A DNA stretch of 10,981 nt, taken from the NCBI GenBank assembly GCA_030642005.1, contig DAOWOP010000086.1, positions 1 through 10,981 on the forward strand, written 5' to 3'. The position numbers and the translations under genes were made by a program. Of the stretch, positions 1 through 6,506 are shown one piece after another (position 1 is the stretch's first letter; the number at the start of each line of letters is the position of its first letter). This DNA is from Planctomycetales bacterium (GTDB lineage: Bacteria; Planctomycetota; Phycisphaerae; SM23-33). A model generated the notes under the pieces. That model did not search any database, was not told the DNA's origin, and worked only from the letters and a program-made list of their open reading frames with translations.

Positions 1-87
1 CCAGTCTCCTTCAGTTAGGGTTGGAAAACGTTCGTGCGATAAAACTGAACTTTTTCAACCATATCCTGTCCGAGACTGGCTCTTTTT
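1..87. other. Compact potential RNA fold at the window edge
   Basis: Three complementary pairs are visible. An outer 8-bp stem pairs 1-8 (CCAGTCTC) with 72-79. Inside it, 10-16 (TTCAGTT) can pair with 43-49, and 19-28 can pair with 51-60 (10 bp with one G-T). The two inner pairings interleave, so they would form a pseudoknot or two alternative folds. A run of five T follows at 83-87 on the plus strand. This could be a terminator-like RNA, the end of an upstream transcript, or a short inverted-repeat element cut by the window edge. A reading frame is also open from 2 to a TAA at 103, so the C-terminus of an upstream gene cannot be excluded. I recognise no RNA family. Confidence 0.3.
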
Positions 88-134
88 GCTACATGGTATC
101 TAACGGGGCTAAAAAGTAAGTAGCGCTGTCATAC

Positions 135-413
135 TAATGACCAATGTCTAAATAATGTCTAATGACCTAATAGACCACAACAAAATGAACCGCAGAGATC
201 GCAGAGAACACAGAGGAGTTAAAAATAGTCGAACCGAACAACAATATTTTTTTCTGTGGTCTCTGCGGTCTCTGCGGTGAAGTTCTCTTTGTTATATGCC
301 CTAAAGCACATCGACGGGATGTCGGGCGCTCGGCGATGGCGGCGGCAGGACGATTTTAGACATTGGTCATTGGTCATTCTTTGGTCATTAGAAATTAGTC
401 ATTGGTCATTATA
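135..413. repeat. Outer inverted pair of TAATGAC/ATTGGTC heptamer arrays
   Basis: The left arm (about 135-173) contains heptamers TAATGAC, CAATGTC, TAATGTC and TAATGAC. The right arm (361-413) contains the complementary type CATTGGT at 361-367, 368-374 and 400-406, with degenerate units between. The arms are inverted relative to each other and enclose a second, unrelated inverted pair at 189-278. The stretch 279-360 shows no gene, RNA or repeat that I recognise. A frame open across 256-612 is composed of repeat sequence and carB antisense and is not treated as a gene. Confidence 0.6.
189..278. repeat. Inverted repeat with CGCAGAG-type heptamer cores
   Basis: Arms 189-214 and 253-278 are reverse complements over 26 bases with a few mismatches, separated by a 38-base A/T-rich loop. 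Each arm has three cores of type CGCAGAG or CACAGAG(A) joined by 2-base linkers, giving a 9-base period. A related element, with CACAGAG cores, lies at 9267-9361. Confidence 0.75.
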
Positions 414-472
414 TGTAAGCCCTTGTAAAAGCAGATGGTTACGAAAACTTAATTGTCGGACGGCCTCAGTAA

Positions 473-501
473 CCGGCTACAGGCTACCGGCTACTGGTTA
501 C
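473..501. repeat. Four tandem heptamers (CCGGCTA type) beside the carB stop
   Basis: Units CCGGCTA (473-479), CAGGCTA (480-486), CCGGCTA (487-493) and CTGGTTA (494-500) run in perfect 7-base register, ending five bases from the carB stop codon at 506-508. The flanks AGTAACC (469-475) and GGTTACT (496-502) are inverted copies, so the array can also form a short hairpin. Confidence 0.7.
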
Positions 502-505
502 TATA

Positions 506-3500
506 TCACCATATCCCTTCGATGTATTCCTGTATGGGTTTTACGTCGGACGTTCCTGCTCGCAGAGCGGCGATGCCGTCGATGGCGGCTTCGGCGGCGG
601 TGGCGGTGGTGATCAGCGGTATGCCGGCGGCGACGGCGTTGATGCGAATGGCGGCCTCATCGGCGCGAGGTCGCCGGCCCGACGGTGTGTTGATAATCAG
701 GTCGATCTCGCCGTTTTTGATCGCATCGACCACGTGAGGCCGGCCTTGGCGAACCTTGTTTATCCGCTCGTTGGAGACGCGGTGGCGGTCGAGAAATTCG
801 CTTGTTCCGTCAGTGGCCAACAGTTCAAAACCCATTGCCTTCAGGTGGCGGAGCGTCGGCAGAATGGCCTGCTTGTCGGCGTCCTTGATTGATACGAAAA
901 CCGTACCGCCGGTCGGCAGGTGAGTCCCCGCGGCGATCTGGCTCTTTGCGTAAGCCAGTCCGAAGTCGCTGTCGATTCCCATCACCTCGCCGGTCGATTT
1001 CATCTCCGGGCCTAACACCGCGTCCGTGCCGGGGAATCGGCTGAAGGGGAAGACCGACTCTTTTACGCCGACGTGCGTCAGCGGCTCGCGCGGCTGTGTC
1101 AGGCCCATCGATTCGAGCGTCTCGCCCAGCATCACCCGCGTTGCGACCCTGGCGATGGGCACGCCGGTAACTTTGCTGACGAAGGGTACGGTCCGGCTGG
1201 CGCGGGGGTTGACCTCGAGGATGTACAGTTCACGCCCGCCGACGGCGGCGAACTGGATATTCATCAGCCCGCGAACGTCCAGTTCCATCGCCAGGTCGCG
1301 CGTGGTGCGGCGGATTTCGCCGGCCACCTGCTCGTCGAGCCGGTTCGGCGGCAGGGCCATTGCCGCGTCGCCGGAATGCACGCCGGCGTACTCGATGTGC
1401 TCCATGATGCCGGCGATATAAACATCCGTCCCGTCGGCGACGGCATCGACGTCCAGTTCGATGGCGTCTTCGAGAAACTTATCGACCAGCACAGCCGCTC
1501 CGTCGGACGCCTCCAGAGCGGCAGCGACGAAATGGCGAAGGTCCTCATCCGTATAGACGATTTCCATCGCACGTCCGCCGAGGACAAATGACGGCCTGAC
1601 AATCACCGGATAGCCGATCTCGCCGGCCAGCGCCAGCGCTTCGGCGACCGACGAGGCCATGCCGTTGCGAGGCTGGCGAATTCCCAGGCGAGAGCACATC
1701 TTACTGAACTGCTCGCGGTCTTCGGCCCGTGCGATTGAAGCCGGGCTTGTTCCGAGGATCGGGACGCCGGCGTCGGCCAACCCGTCCGCCAGGTTCAGAG
1801 GCGTCTGCCCGCCGAACTGGACGATTAACCCGCGAGGCTGCTCGCGGTGAACGATCTCAAGGACGTCTTCGAGCGTCAGCGGCTCGAAGTAGAGGCGGTC
1901 GGAGGTGTCGTAGTCGGTCGAGACGGTCTCCGGGTTGCAGTTGACCATGATGGATGGGATGGACATTTCCCGCAAGGCCTCGGCTGCGTGTACGCAGCAA
2001 TAATCGAATTCAAGCCCCTGCCCGATGCGGTTAGGCCCGCCGCCGAGGATCATCACGCCCGGCTGGTCGGATTGCCGCGTCTCATCCTCGCGATCGTAGG
2101 TCGAGTAGTAGTAGGGCGTAAAGGCCTCGAACTCACCCCCGCAGGTATCGACCAGTTTGAAAACGGCTCGAACACCAGCGGCCTTGCGCCGGTCACGGAC
2201 AGCCAACTCGTCCGTACCCGTCAGTCTGCCCAACTGGGCGTCGCTAAAACCTAGTTTCTTGGCTTCTAAAAGTTCGTCGTCATTTAAGTTGCCTTCGCCG
2301 GACAGTTTCGCTTCAGCCGAGATTATCTGGGCGATATTATCCAGGAACCACGGGTCGATTCCGGTCAGTTCGTTGATTTCGTCGATGCCCATTCCCTGCT
2401 GCATTGCCAGGCGGATGGTGAATATCCGCAGTGAATTGGGCGAGGTCAATCTCCGGCGGACGGCGGCTGGGTCGATTTTATCGAACGGGACATCCCGCCC
2501 GTCTGCGCCCAGGCCGGCGCGCTTGATTTCCAGCCCGCGGAGCGCCTTCTGGAGCGCTTCTTTGAACGTTCGCCCGATAGCCATTACCTCGCCGACGCTC
2601 TTCATACTGACGGTGAGGAAGTCGTCAGCAGCGGGGAATTTCTCGAATGTGAATCGCGGCACCTTCACGACGCAGTAGTCGATTGTCGGCTCGAAGCAGG
2701 CAGGTGTCTGCCGGGTGATGTCGTTGGCGATTTCGTCCAGCGTCATTCCGACTGCCACCTTCGCGGCGATCTTGGCGATGGGGAAGCCCGTGGCCTTGGA
2801 CGCCAGTGCCGACGAGCGGCTGACGCGAGGGTTCATCTCGATTGCGACCATTCTGCCGGTTTTCGGGTGTACGGCGAACTGGATATTACACCCGCCGGTC
2901 TCGACGCCGATGGCGCGGATGATCGTCAGCGCGTCGTCGCGCATCGCCTGATATTCGCGGTCGGTGAGCGTCTGGGCCGGCGCGACCGTTATCGAATCGC
3001 CCGTGTGAACGCCCATCGGGTCGAGGTTCTCGATGGAGCAGATAATCACGGCGTTGTTGTTCCGATCGCGCATGACCTCCAGTTCGAATTCCTTCCATCC
3101 GATGACGGATTCTTCCAGCAGGACCGAATGGACGGGCGAGATTTCCATTCCGGCGGCCACCTGTGTCTCGAACTCTTCGACGTTGTAGGCGACCGACCCG
3201 CCGGACCCGCCGAGCGTGAACGACGGGCGAATGACCACGGGCAGGCCGAGGTCGGCCTGTATCCTGCGGGCATGGTCCATGTCGTGTGCGACTTCGCTGC
3301 GAAGCACATCAACACCGGCAGCCGATACAATGTCCTTGAACGTGTCGCGGTCTTCGGCCCGGTGGATGATCTCGGCGGTAGCGCCGATCATTTCCACGCC
3401 GTACTTTTCCAACAGGCCCGCCTCGTGCGCCTCGACGGTAAGGTTCAGGGCCGTCTGCCCGCCGAGCGTCGGAAGGATCGCCTCAGGCCGCTCGCGCCGA

Positions 3501-3733
3501 AGGATCGCTTCGAGCATCTCAAGCGTTATCGGCTCGATGTAGGTGCGGTCCGCCATCTCCGGGTCGGTCATTATTGTGGCCGGATTGCTGTTCAGCAGGA
3601 TGACGCGATAGCCTTCTTCGCGCAGGGCCTTGCACGCCTGGACGCCGGAGTAGTCGAACTCGCACGCCTGCCCGATAACGATAGGCCCTGCGCCGATGAT
3701 GAGTATCTTCTGAATGTCAGTTCGTTTAGGCAT
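506..3733 (-). CDS. carB: Carbamoyl-phosphate synthase large subunit
   Basis: Makes carbamoyl phosphate from bicarbonate, ammonia (delivered by the small subunit CarA) and two ATP in the cytosol, feeding pyrimidine and arginine synthesis. The 1075-residue product is full length for the family (E. coli about 1073). The N-terminus MPKRTDIQKILIIGAGPIVI is classic CarB. The first ATP-grasp half shows RPSFTLGGSGG at 169-179; the second half repeats the fold with GGGPNRIGQGLEFDY and RPSFVLGG near 715. A C-terminal MGS-like allosteric domain covers about 930-1075, with an INTPSGR ligand-loop motif. The ATG at 3733 matches the family start, but no Shine-Dalgarno is seen just upstream. carA is not in the window. 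The pyrG-like gene lies 143 bases upstream on the same strand, so joint transcription is plausible. Confidence 0.98.
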   Translation of the reverse strand: MPKRTDIQKILIIGAGPIVIGQACEFDYSGVQACKALREEGYRVILLNSNPATIMTDPEMADRTYIEPITLEMLEAILRRERPEAILPTLGGQTALNLTVEAHEAGLLEKYGVEMIGATAEIIHRAEDRDTFKDIVSAAGVDVLRSEVAHDMDHARRIQADLGLPVVIRPSFTLGGSGGSVAYNVEEFETQVAAGMEISPVHSVLLEESVIGWKEFELEVMRDRNNNAVIICSIENLDPMGVHTGDSITVAPAQTLTDREYQAMRDDALTIIRAIGVETGGCNIQFAVHPKTGRMVAIEMNPRVSRSSALASKATGFPIAKIAAKVAVGMTLDEIANDITRQTPACFEPTIDYCVVKVPRFTFEKFPAADDFLTVSMKSVGEVMAIGRTFKEALQKALRGLEIKRAGLGADGRDVPFDKIDPAAVRRRLTSPNSLRIFTIRLAMQQGMGIDEINELTGIDPWFLDNIAQIISAEAKLSGEGNLNDDELLEAKKLGFSDAQLGRLTGTDELAVRDRRKAAGVRAVFKLVDTCGGEFEAFTPYYYSTYDREDETRQSDQPGVMILGGGPNRIGQGLEFDYCCVHAAEALREMSIPSIMVNCNPETVSTDYDTSDRLYFEPLTLEDVLEIVHREQPRGLIVQFGGQTPLNLADGLADAGVPILGTSPASIARAEDREQFSKMCSRLGIRQPRNGMASSVAEALALAGEIGYPVIVRPSFVLGGRAMEIVYTDEDLRHFVAAALEASDGAAVLVDKFLEDAIELDVDAVADGTDVYIAGIMEHIEYAGVHSGDAAMALPPNRLDEQVAGEIRRTTRDLAMELDVRGLMNIQFAAVGGRELYILEVNPRASRTVPFVSKVTGVPIARVATRVMLGETLESMGLTQPREPLTHVGVKESVFPFSRFPGTDAVLGPEMKSTGEVMGIDSDFGLAYAKSQIAAGTHLPTGGTVFVSIKDADKQAILPTLRHLKAMGFELLATDGTSEFLDRHRVSNERINKVRQGRPHVVDAIKNGEIDLIINTPSGRRPRADEAAIRINAVAAGIPLITTATAAEAAIDGIAALRAGTSDVKPIQEYIEGIW

Positions 3734-3764
3734 ATTGTGGTTATCTGGCGAACCTTTGTTTTTT

Positions 3765-3877
3765 AGCCGCGAACAACGCGAACAAAAAAAGAGTTATCTT
3801 GTTTTTAAAGCAGTGAACAGCGTGAACAATTTTTCTTTTATTAATTTCTTTTGTTTTAGTTCGCGTAGTTCGCGGCT
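3765..3877. repeat. Inverted repeat with CGCGAAC cores between pyrG and carB
   Basis: Arms 3765-3783 and 3859-3877 are 19-base reverse complements with one mismatch, each holding two CGCGAAC cores at a 9-base period. The A/T-rich loop holds a further related GTGAAC doublet near 3812-3826. The right arm runs into the stop codon of the pyrG-like gene (TGA at 3877-3879 on the minus strand). A transcript crossing the region would form a hairpin between the two pyrimidine genes. Confidence 0.75.
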
Positions 3878-4737
3878 CATTTCCTTTTCTTCTTCATACT
3901 CGCTTCGATGAACGCGGCGAAGAGCGGGTGCGGCTTCACCGGGGTCGAGCGGAACTCCGGGTGGAACTGCACGGCCAGGAACCACGGATGCCCGGCCAAT
4001 TCAATGATTTCCACCAATTTGCCATCCGGGCTGATGCCGCTGAAACGCATACCGTTTGCCTCGAAGACCTCGCGGTACGCATTGTTGAACTCGTAGCGGT
4101 GCCGATGGCGTTCGCTGATCTGTTCGGCGCCGTAGGCCTGCCGGGCGAGGCTGTCGTCGGTTAGTTTGCAGGGCCAGCCGCCCAGCCGCATCGTCGCGCC
4201 CTTGTCGGTAACGGCCTTCTGCTCTTCCATCAGGTAGATGACCGGATGCAGGCAATCTGGCCGGTTCTCGGTCGTATCAGCGCCGGTCAGGCCGCAGACA
4301 TTCCGTGCAAACTCAATGGCGGCACACTGCATACCCAGGCACAGCCCCAGCATCGGAATGCCGCGCTGGCGGGCGTAGCCTATGGCGGCAATCTTGCCCT
4401 CGATGCCCCGCAGCCCGAATCCGCCGGGAACCAGAATGCCCTGAACGTCGCCAAGCAGCGCATCGGGACCTTGCGATTCGATGTCCTCAGACGGGATGCG
4501 CTTGACGGCGACCTTGCAGTTGTTGGCGATCCCACCGTGATCAAGGGCCTCGTATATGCTCTTGTAGGCATCCTGCAATTCGCTGTACTTTCCGACAACG
4601 GCGATTGAGACGGTCGAAGCGGGGTTGCGGATGGTCTCGATAATTCCCGGCCAGGGGCCGAGGTCCAGCGGCCCGGCCGTGATGCCCTTGCCCAGCGACG
4701 AAACCACTCCGCCTGTTACGAAAATGTGCTTGGCCAT
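3877..4737 (-). CDS. pyrG: CTP synthase lacking most of its synthetase domain
   Basis: CTP synthase converts UTP to CTP using glutamine and ATP. Normal enzymes are about 530-550 residues: an N-terminal amidoligase plus a C-terminal class I glutaminase. This frame has only 286. Residues 1-21 (MAKHIFVTGGVVSSLGKGIT and A) are the canonical N-terminus, but residue 22 onward matches the interdomain linker just before IAVVGKY. About 245 residues are missing, including the rest of the ATP/UTP site. The glutaminase domain is complete: PGGFGLRG near 104-111, nucleophile Cys133 in GLCLGMQ, and His259/Glu261 in FHPEF. The junction is in frame near 4671-4678, where GGCCGGGCC offers microhomology. It may be a true deletion, a remnant with another pyrG elsewhere, or an assembly error. 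The frame cannot encode an active UTP amidoligase by known mechanisms. Confidence 0.9.
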   Translation of the reverse strand: MAKHIFVTGGVVSSLGKGITAGPLDLGPWPGIIETIRNPASTVSIAVVGKYSELQDAYKSIYEALDHGGIANNCKVAVKRIPSEDIESQGPDALLGDVQGILVPGGFGLRGIEGKIAAIGYARQRGIPMLGLCLGMQCAAIEFARNVCGLTGADTTENRPDCLHPVIYLMEEQKAVTDKGATMRLGGWPCKLTDDSLARQAYGAEQISERHRHRYEFNNAYREVFEANGMRFSGISPDGKLVEIIELAGHPWFLAVQFHPEFRSTPVKPHPLFAAFIEASMKKKRK

Positions 4738-4833
4738 TGACCTGTTTTCAACTCCGTTTTTATCTATCGCTTTCCGTATTCCTACAGTATTTCCGTGGCG
4801 TATTTTCGGGGGCCTTGATAGCGGGAAGCCGCA

Positions 4834-4869
4834 ACCGTCTCGCAGGTCCCAAAAGAGCCTGCAAACGGT
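4834..4869 (-). other. Hairpin in the pyrG leader
   Basis: ACCGT (4834-4838) pairs with ACGGT (4865-4869), and GCAGG (4842-4846) with CCTGC (4858-4862), giving a 10-bp stem with a small internal loop. It lies in the predicted leader between the candidate promoter and the pyrG start. On the plus strand it is followed by five T (4869-4873), so it could also end plus-strand transcripts, although no plus-strand gene lies upstream. Confidence 0.4.
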
Positions 4870-4889
4870 TTTTCCCTGTGGGGCCGACC

Positions 4890-4919
4890 TATATAACCTA
4901 TCGAGGCAGGTGCACGCAA
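4890..4919 (-). promoter_or_regulatory. Candidate sigma-70-type promoter for pyrG-carB
   Basis: Read on the minus strand, TTGCGT (4919-4914) is followed after 17 bases by TTATAT (4896-4891), or after 18 by TATATA. This would give a leader of about 145 bases before the pyrG ATG at 4737. The match is moderate and rests on motif and position only. Confidence 0.4.
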
Positions 4920-5014
4920 GGGGTAATCTTTACGCTGTCCGGTTAATCGTGTGCGACTAATTTTTCCGGCGATTTTTTCAAGGTGGTGTTCCGGGGCAGA
5001 TTCACCTTTTTTTC

Positions 5015-5121
5015 TGAATAATGAATGTTGAACCCTGGCACGGCAGGCGTGCCGCCCGGCTACGGCGCGCTCCGCCGCGACGAGTGGCCTGACGGCAGAA
5101 GAATTATGAATTCTGAAGTGA
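5015..5121. repeat. GC-rich hairpin island flanked by degenerate heptamers
   Basis: On the left are TGAATAA, TGAATGT and TGAACCC (5015-5035), on the right GAATTAT, GAATTCT and GAAGTGA (5101-5121), each in 7-base register. Between them lies a GC-rich segment with a 6-bp stem GGCACG/CGTGCC (5037-5042 with 5048-5053) and a CGGCG/CGCCG hairpin near 5063-5078. From 5122 to 5212 I see only A/G-rich and T-rich sequence with no gene. Frames over this region on the minus strand are antisense to the tRNA and are not treated as genes. Confidence 0.45.
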
Positions 5122-5212
5122 AAAGAAGAAAAAGAAGATAAACGAAACCCAAAGCGTGTCGTGGATTCTCGTCTTTTTTTTCTGTTACTTCGATATTCAA
5201 AATTCTCTTATA

Positions 5213-5241
5213 TTGACTTACAGTCGGTCTGCTGGGAAAAT
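5213..5241 (+). promoter_or_regulatory. Candidate promoter of tRNA-Arg
   Basis: TTGACT (5213-5218), a 17-base spacer and GAAAAT (5236-5241). Initiation would fall a few bases before the mature tRNA 5' end at 5257. The -35 is good and the -10 weak. Confidence 0.45.
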
Positions 5242-5256
5242 CATTCTTGTAATCGT

Positions 5257-5330
5257 GTCCCCGTAGCTCAATTGGATAGAGCGTCGGCCTCCGGAGCCGA
5301 AGGCTACAGGTTCGAGTCCTGTCGGGGATG
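5257..5330 (+). tRNA. tRNA-Arg (anticodon CCG)
   Basis: A full cloverleaf is readable: acceptor 5257-5263 with 5323-5329 (outer pair G-U), D stem GCTC/GAGC, anticodon stem TCGGC/GCCGA around loop CTCCGGA with anticodon CCG at 5291-5293, a 5-base variable region and T arm ACAGG-TTCGAGT-CCTGT. The discriminator is G at 5330 and the 3' CCA is not encoded. It decodes the arginine codon CGG. The lipoprotein gene begins only 40 bases downstream, so both may share a transcript. Confidence 0.96.
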
Positions 5331-5370
5331 GTGCTGCTGATAAGCGGCGGCAAATGGGAGTACAGCGACA

Positions 5371-6102
5371 ATGAAGAGGATTATCTTGTTGACGGCGGGG
5401 TGTTTTCTGGCGGTTTCCGGCTGTGCGGACCCGTACACGGAGTGCAAAGTCGGCCCGGCCGGCGATATAGTGGTCGGCAGCATCGACGCGATGGGCGGAA
5501 TGAGTCGGTGGCGGTCGGTCGGTTCTATCGAAGCGGTCGCCGTTGTCAGCATTTACGACGATACCGGCAAGGCGATGATTAACGAGCAGCACCAGGTCAT
5601 CAAACTTGACAAAGACGTAATTCTGGCTTTGGCGCGAACGGCGGAAGGCAGTTGGACGGCGGCGGTCTGCGGCGACGGAGATTCGAAATTCAAGTCGAAG
5701 GGTTTCACCGCATCGTCCGAAAGAAAGAAAGCCATAATTGAATCGTTGCAGACTATTCTGCACAGGGTCCGCGGGCCGATGAATCTCTGTCTCGGCGATG
5801 AAAAACCGACCGCCACGGAGCGAGTGCGGATTGACGGAGAAGAAATGATTCGCGTGCCCGTCGCCGGCGGGGCCGGTGGAGTTAAGGCGTATTATTTCGA
5901 CGCGCAGACCAGCGCCCTCAGGCTGGTAACGGTCGGGGCCGACAAGCCCGGCGGCGATGGGACCGTAACGGTCTATTCCTGGCGGATATTTCCCAACGGG
6001 CTGGCGTTTCCGGTGCGAATTTCGGTCAGGAAGATAGGAAGGAACGTACTTATCGGAGATAAGCCCGTGCTGGAGGTGGATTATCGACAGGTGAATTTCT
6101 GA
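5371..6102 (+). CDS. Predicted lipoprotein of unknown function
   Basis: A 243-residue protein with a short basic N-terminus, a hydrophobic stretch and a lipobox VSGC ending at Cys18, which predicts lipid modification and export to the cell envelope. After the signal, GSIDAMGGMSRWRSVGSIEA (about 36-55) resembles the opening of LolA-like or other beta-rich lipoproteins that begin with a GGxxxW-type motif. The rest is alternating beta-like sequence with tyrosine and hydrophobic strands (VKAYYFD, VTVYSWRIFPNGLAFPVRI). The start is supported by GGGAG at 5356-5360, ten bases before the ATG. It sits between tRNA-Arg and the thiC promoter and is probably transcribed through from the tRNA. I do not recognise a specific family, and the LolA-like comparison is only a visual impression. 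Confidence 0.85.
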   Translation: MKRIILLTAGCFLAVSGCADPYTECKVGPAGDIVVGSIDAMGGMSRWRSVGSIEAVAVVSIYDDTGKAMINEQHQVIKLDKDVILALARTAEGSWTAAVCGDGDSKFKSKGFTASSERKKAIIESLQTILHRVRGPMNLCLGDEKPTATERVRIDGEEMIRVPVAGGAGGVKAYYFDAQTSALRLVTVGADKPGGDGTVTVYSWRIFPNGLAFPVRISVRKIGRNVLIGDKPVLEVDYRQVNF

Positions 6103-6120
6103 CGAAAATCCGAAACCGGC

Positions 6121-6214
6121 AATTGGAAATGATTTCCAATTTCCAATTTCCAATTGACCTGATGAGCCGCCGAACATTCTTCCAATTGGAAATTGACAAT
6201 TGGAAATTGGCAAT
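6121..6214. repeat. TTTCCAA/AATTGGA heptamer repeats, inverted
   Basis: Three TTTCCAA units sit at 6133-6153. At 6182-6214, read on the complement, CCAATTT, CCAATTG, TCAATTT and CCAATTG appear in 7-base register. The two halves are mutually complementary, and the left half also pairs with AATTGGAAAT at 6121-6130. The element starts within 20 bases of the lipoprotein stop codon and ends about 40 bases before the thiC promoter. Confidence 0.7.
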
Positions 6215-6256
6215 CTGATTATCCCTATTTTCAGGCAGTTCCGCTTTTGAGAGGGC

Positions 6257-6285
6257 TTGCCGGCGACGACATGAATTGCTAATAT
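6257..6285 (+). promoter_or_regulatory. Probable thiC promoter
   Basis: TTGCCG (6257-6262), a 17-base spacer and TAATAT (6280-6285) place initiation near 6292, directly before the riboswitch. The same -35 sequence, TTGCCG, is available to the promoter at 9946-9974. Confidence 0.6.
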
Positions 6286-6296
6286 GGTAAAAATGG

Positions 6297-6390
6297 TTCG
6301 CTAGGGGCGTCCTTACGGGCTGAGAATGACCCTTGGAACCTGACCGGTGAATGCCCGCCCGCGCGGGTGTGAACTGCGTAGGGAAGCGGA
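6297..6390 (+). promoter_or_regulatory. TPP riboswitch (THI element)
   Basis: Conserved thi-box elements are present in order: CTGAGA (6320-6325), ACCCTTGGAACCTGA (6329-6343), a TGAATGCC loop (6348-6355) and GCGTAGGGAAG (6376-6386). P1 forms from 6297-6302 with 6385-6390; a short P3 hairpin is CGT-CCTT-ACG (6308-6317). The P5 region is unusual: about 20 extra bases with a CCCGC/GCGGG hairpin (6354-6358 with 6363-6367) separate the TGAATGCC loop from GCGTAGGGA. It lies upstream of thiC, a classic target, where TPP binding lowers expression. Confidence 0.93.
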
Positions 6391-6420
6391 CGGAATTGCA
6401 GAGATTTGCGTATTGTATTC

Positions 6421-6445
6421 CGGCCGCCGTCGCGCGGCCGATTTT
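6421..6445 (+). terminator. Candidate terminator in the thiC expression platform
   Basis: CGGCCGC (6421-6427) pairs with GCGGCCG (6434-6440) around a 6-base loop, followed by ATTTTA. An upstream segment CGGAAT (6391-6396) can pair with ATTCCG (6416-6421), overlapping the first base of this stem, so the two are candidate alternative folds. The U tract is short. TPP-dependent attenuation is the likely mode, but control of ribosome binding is not excluded. Confidence 0.5.
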
Positions 6446-6506
6446 ATGCGCGGTGAACGCGGAAACTTTTAGATGAACGTAACGATTACGACCTCAAGGA
6501 ACGAAA

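Noticed and set aside
256..737. Overlapping plus-strand frames of 118 and 94 codons
   Set aside because: They run through heptamer repeats and antisense to the carB 3' end, with no ribosome binding site or recognisable domain.
2867..3766. 299-codon plus-strand frame opposite carB
   Set aside because: It is antisense to a complete, unmistakable carB; long shadow frames are expected in GC-rich genes.
3794..3985. 63-codon minus-strand frame with a lysine-rich end
   Set aside because: It overlaps the pyrG 3' end out of frame, and its tail is translated CGCGAAC repeat.
5060..6213. Minus-strand frames of 103 and 331 codons over the tRNA-Arg and lipoprotein gene
   Set aside because: They translate the tRNA complement and the lipoprotein antisense; no family features were seen.
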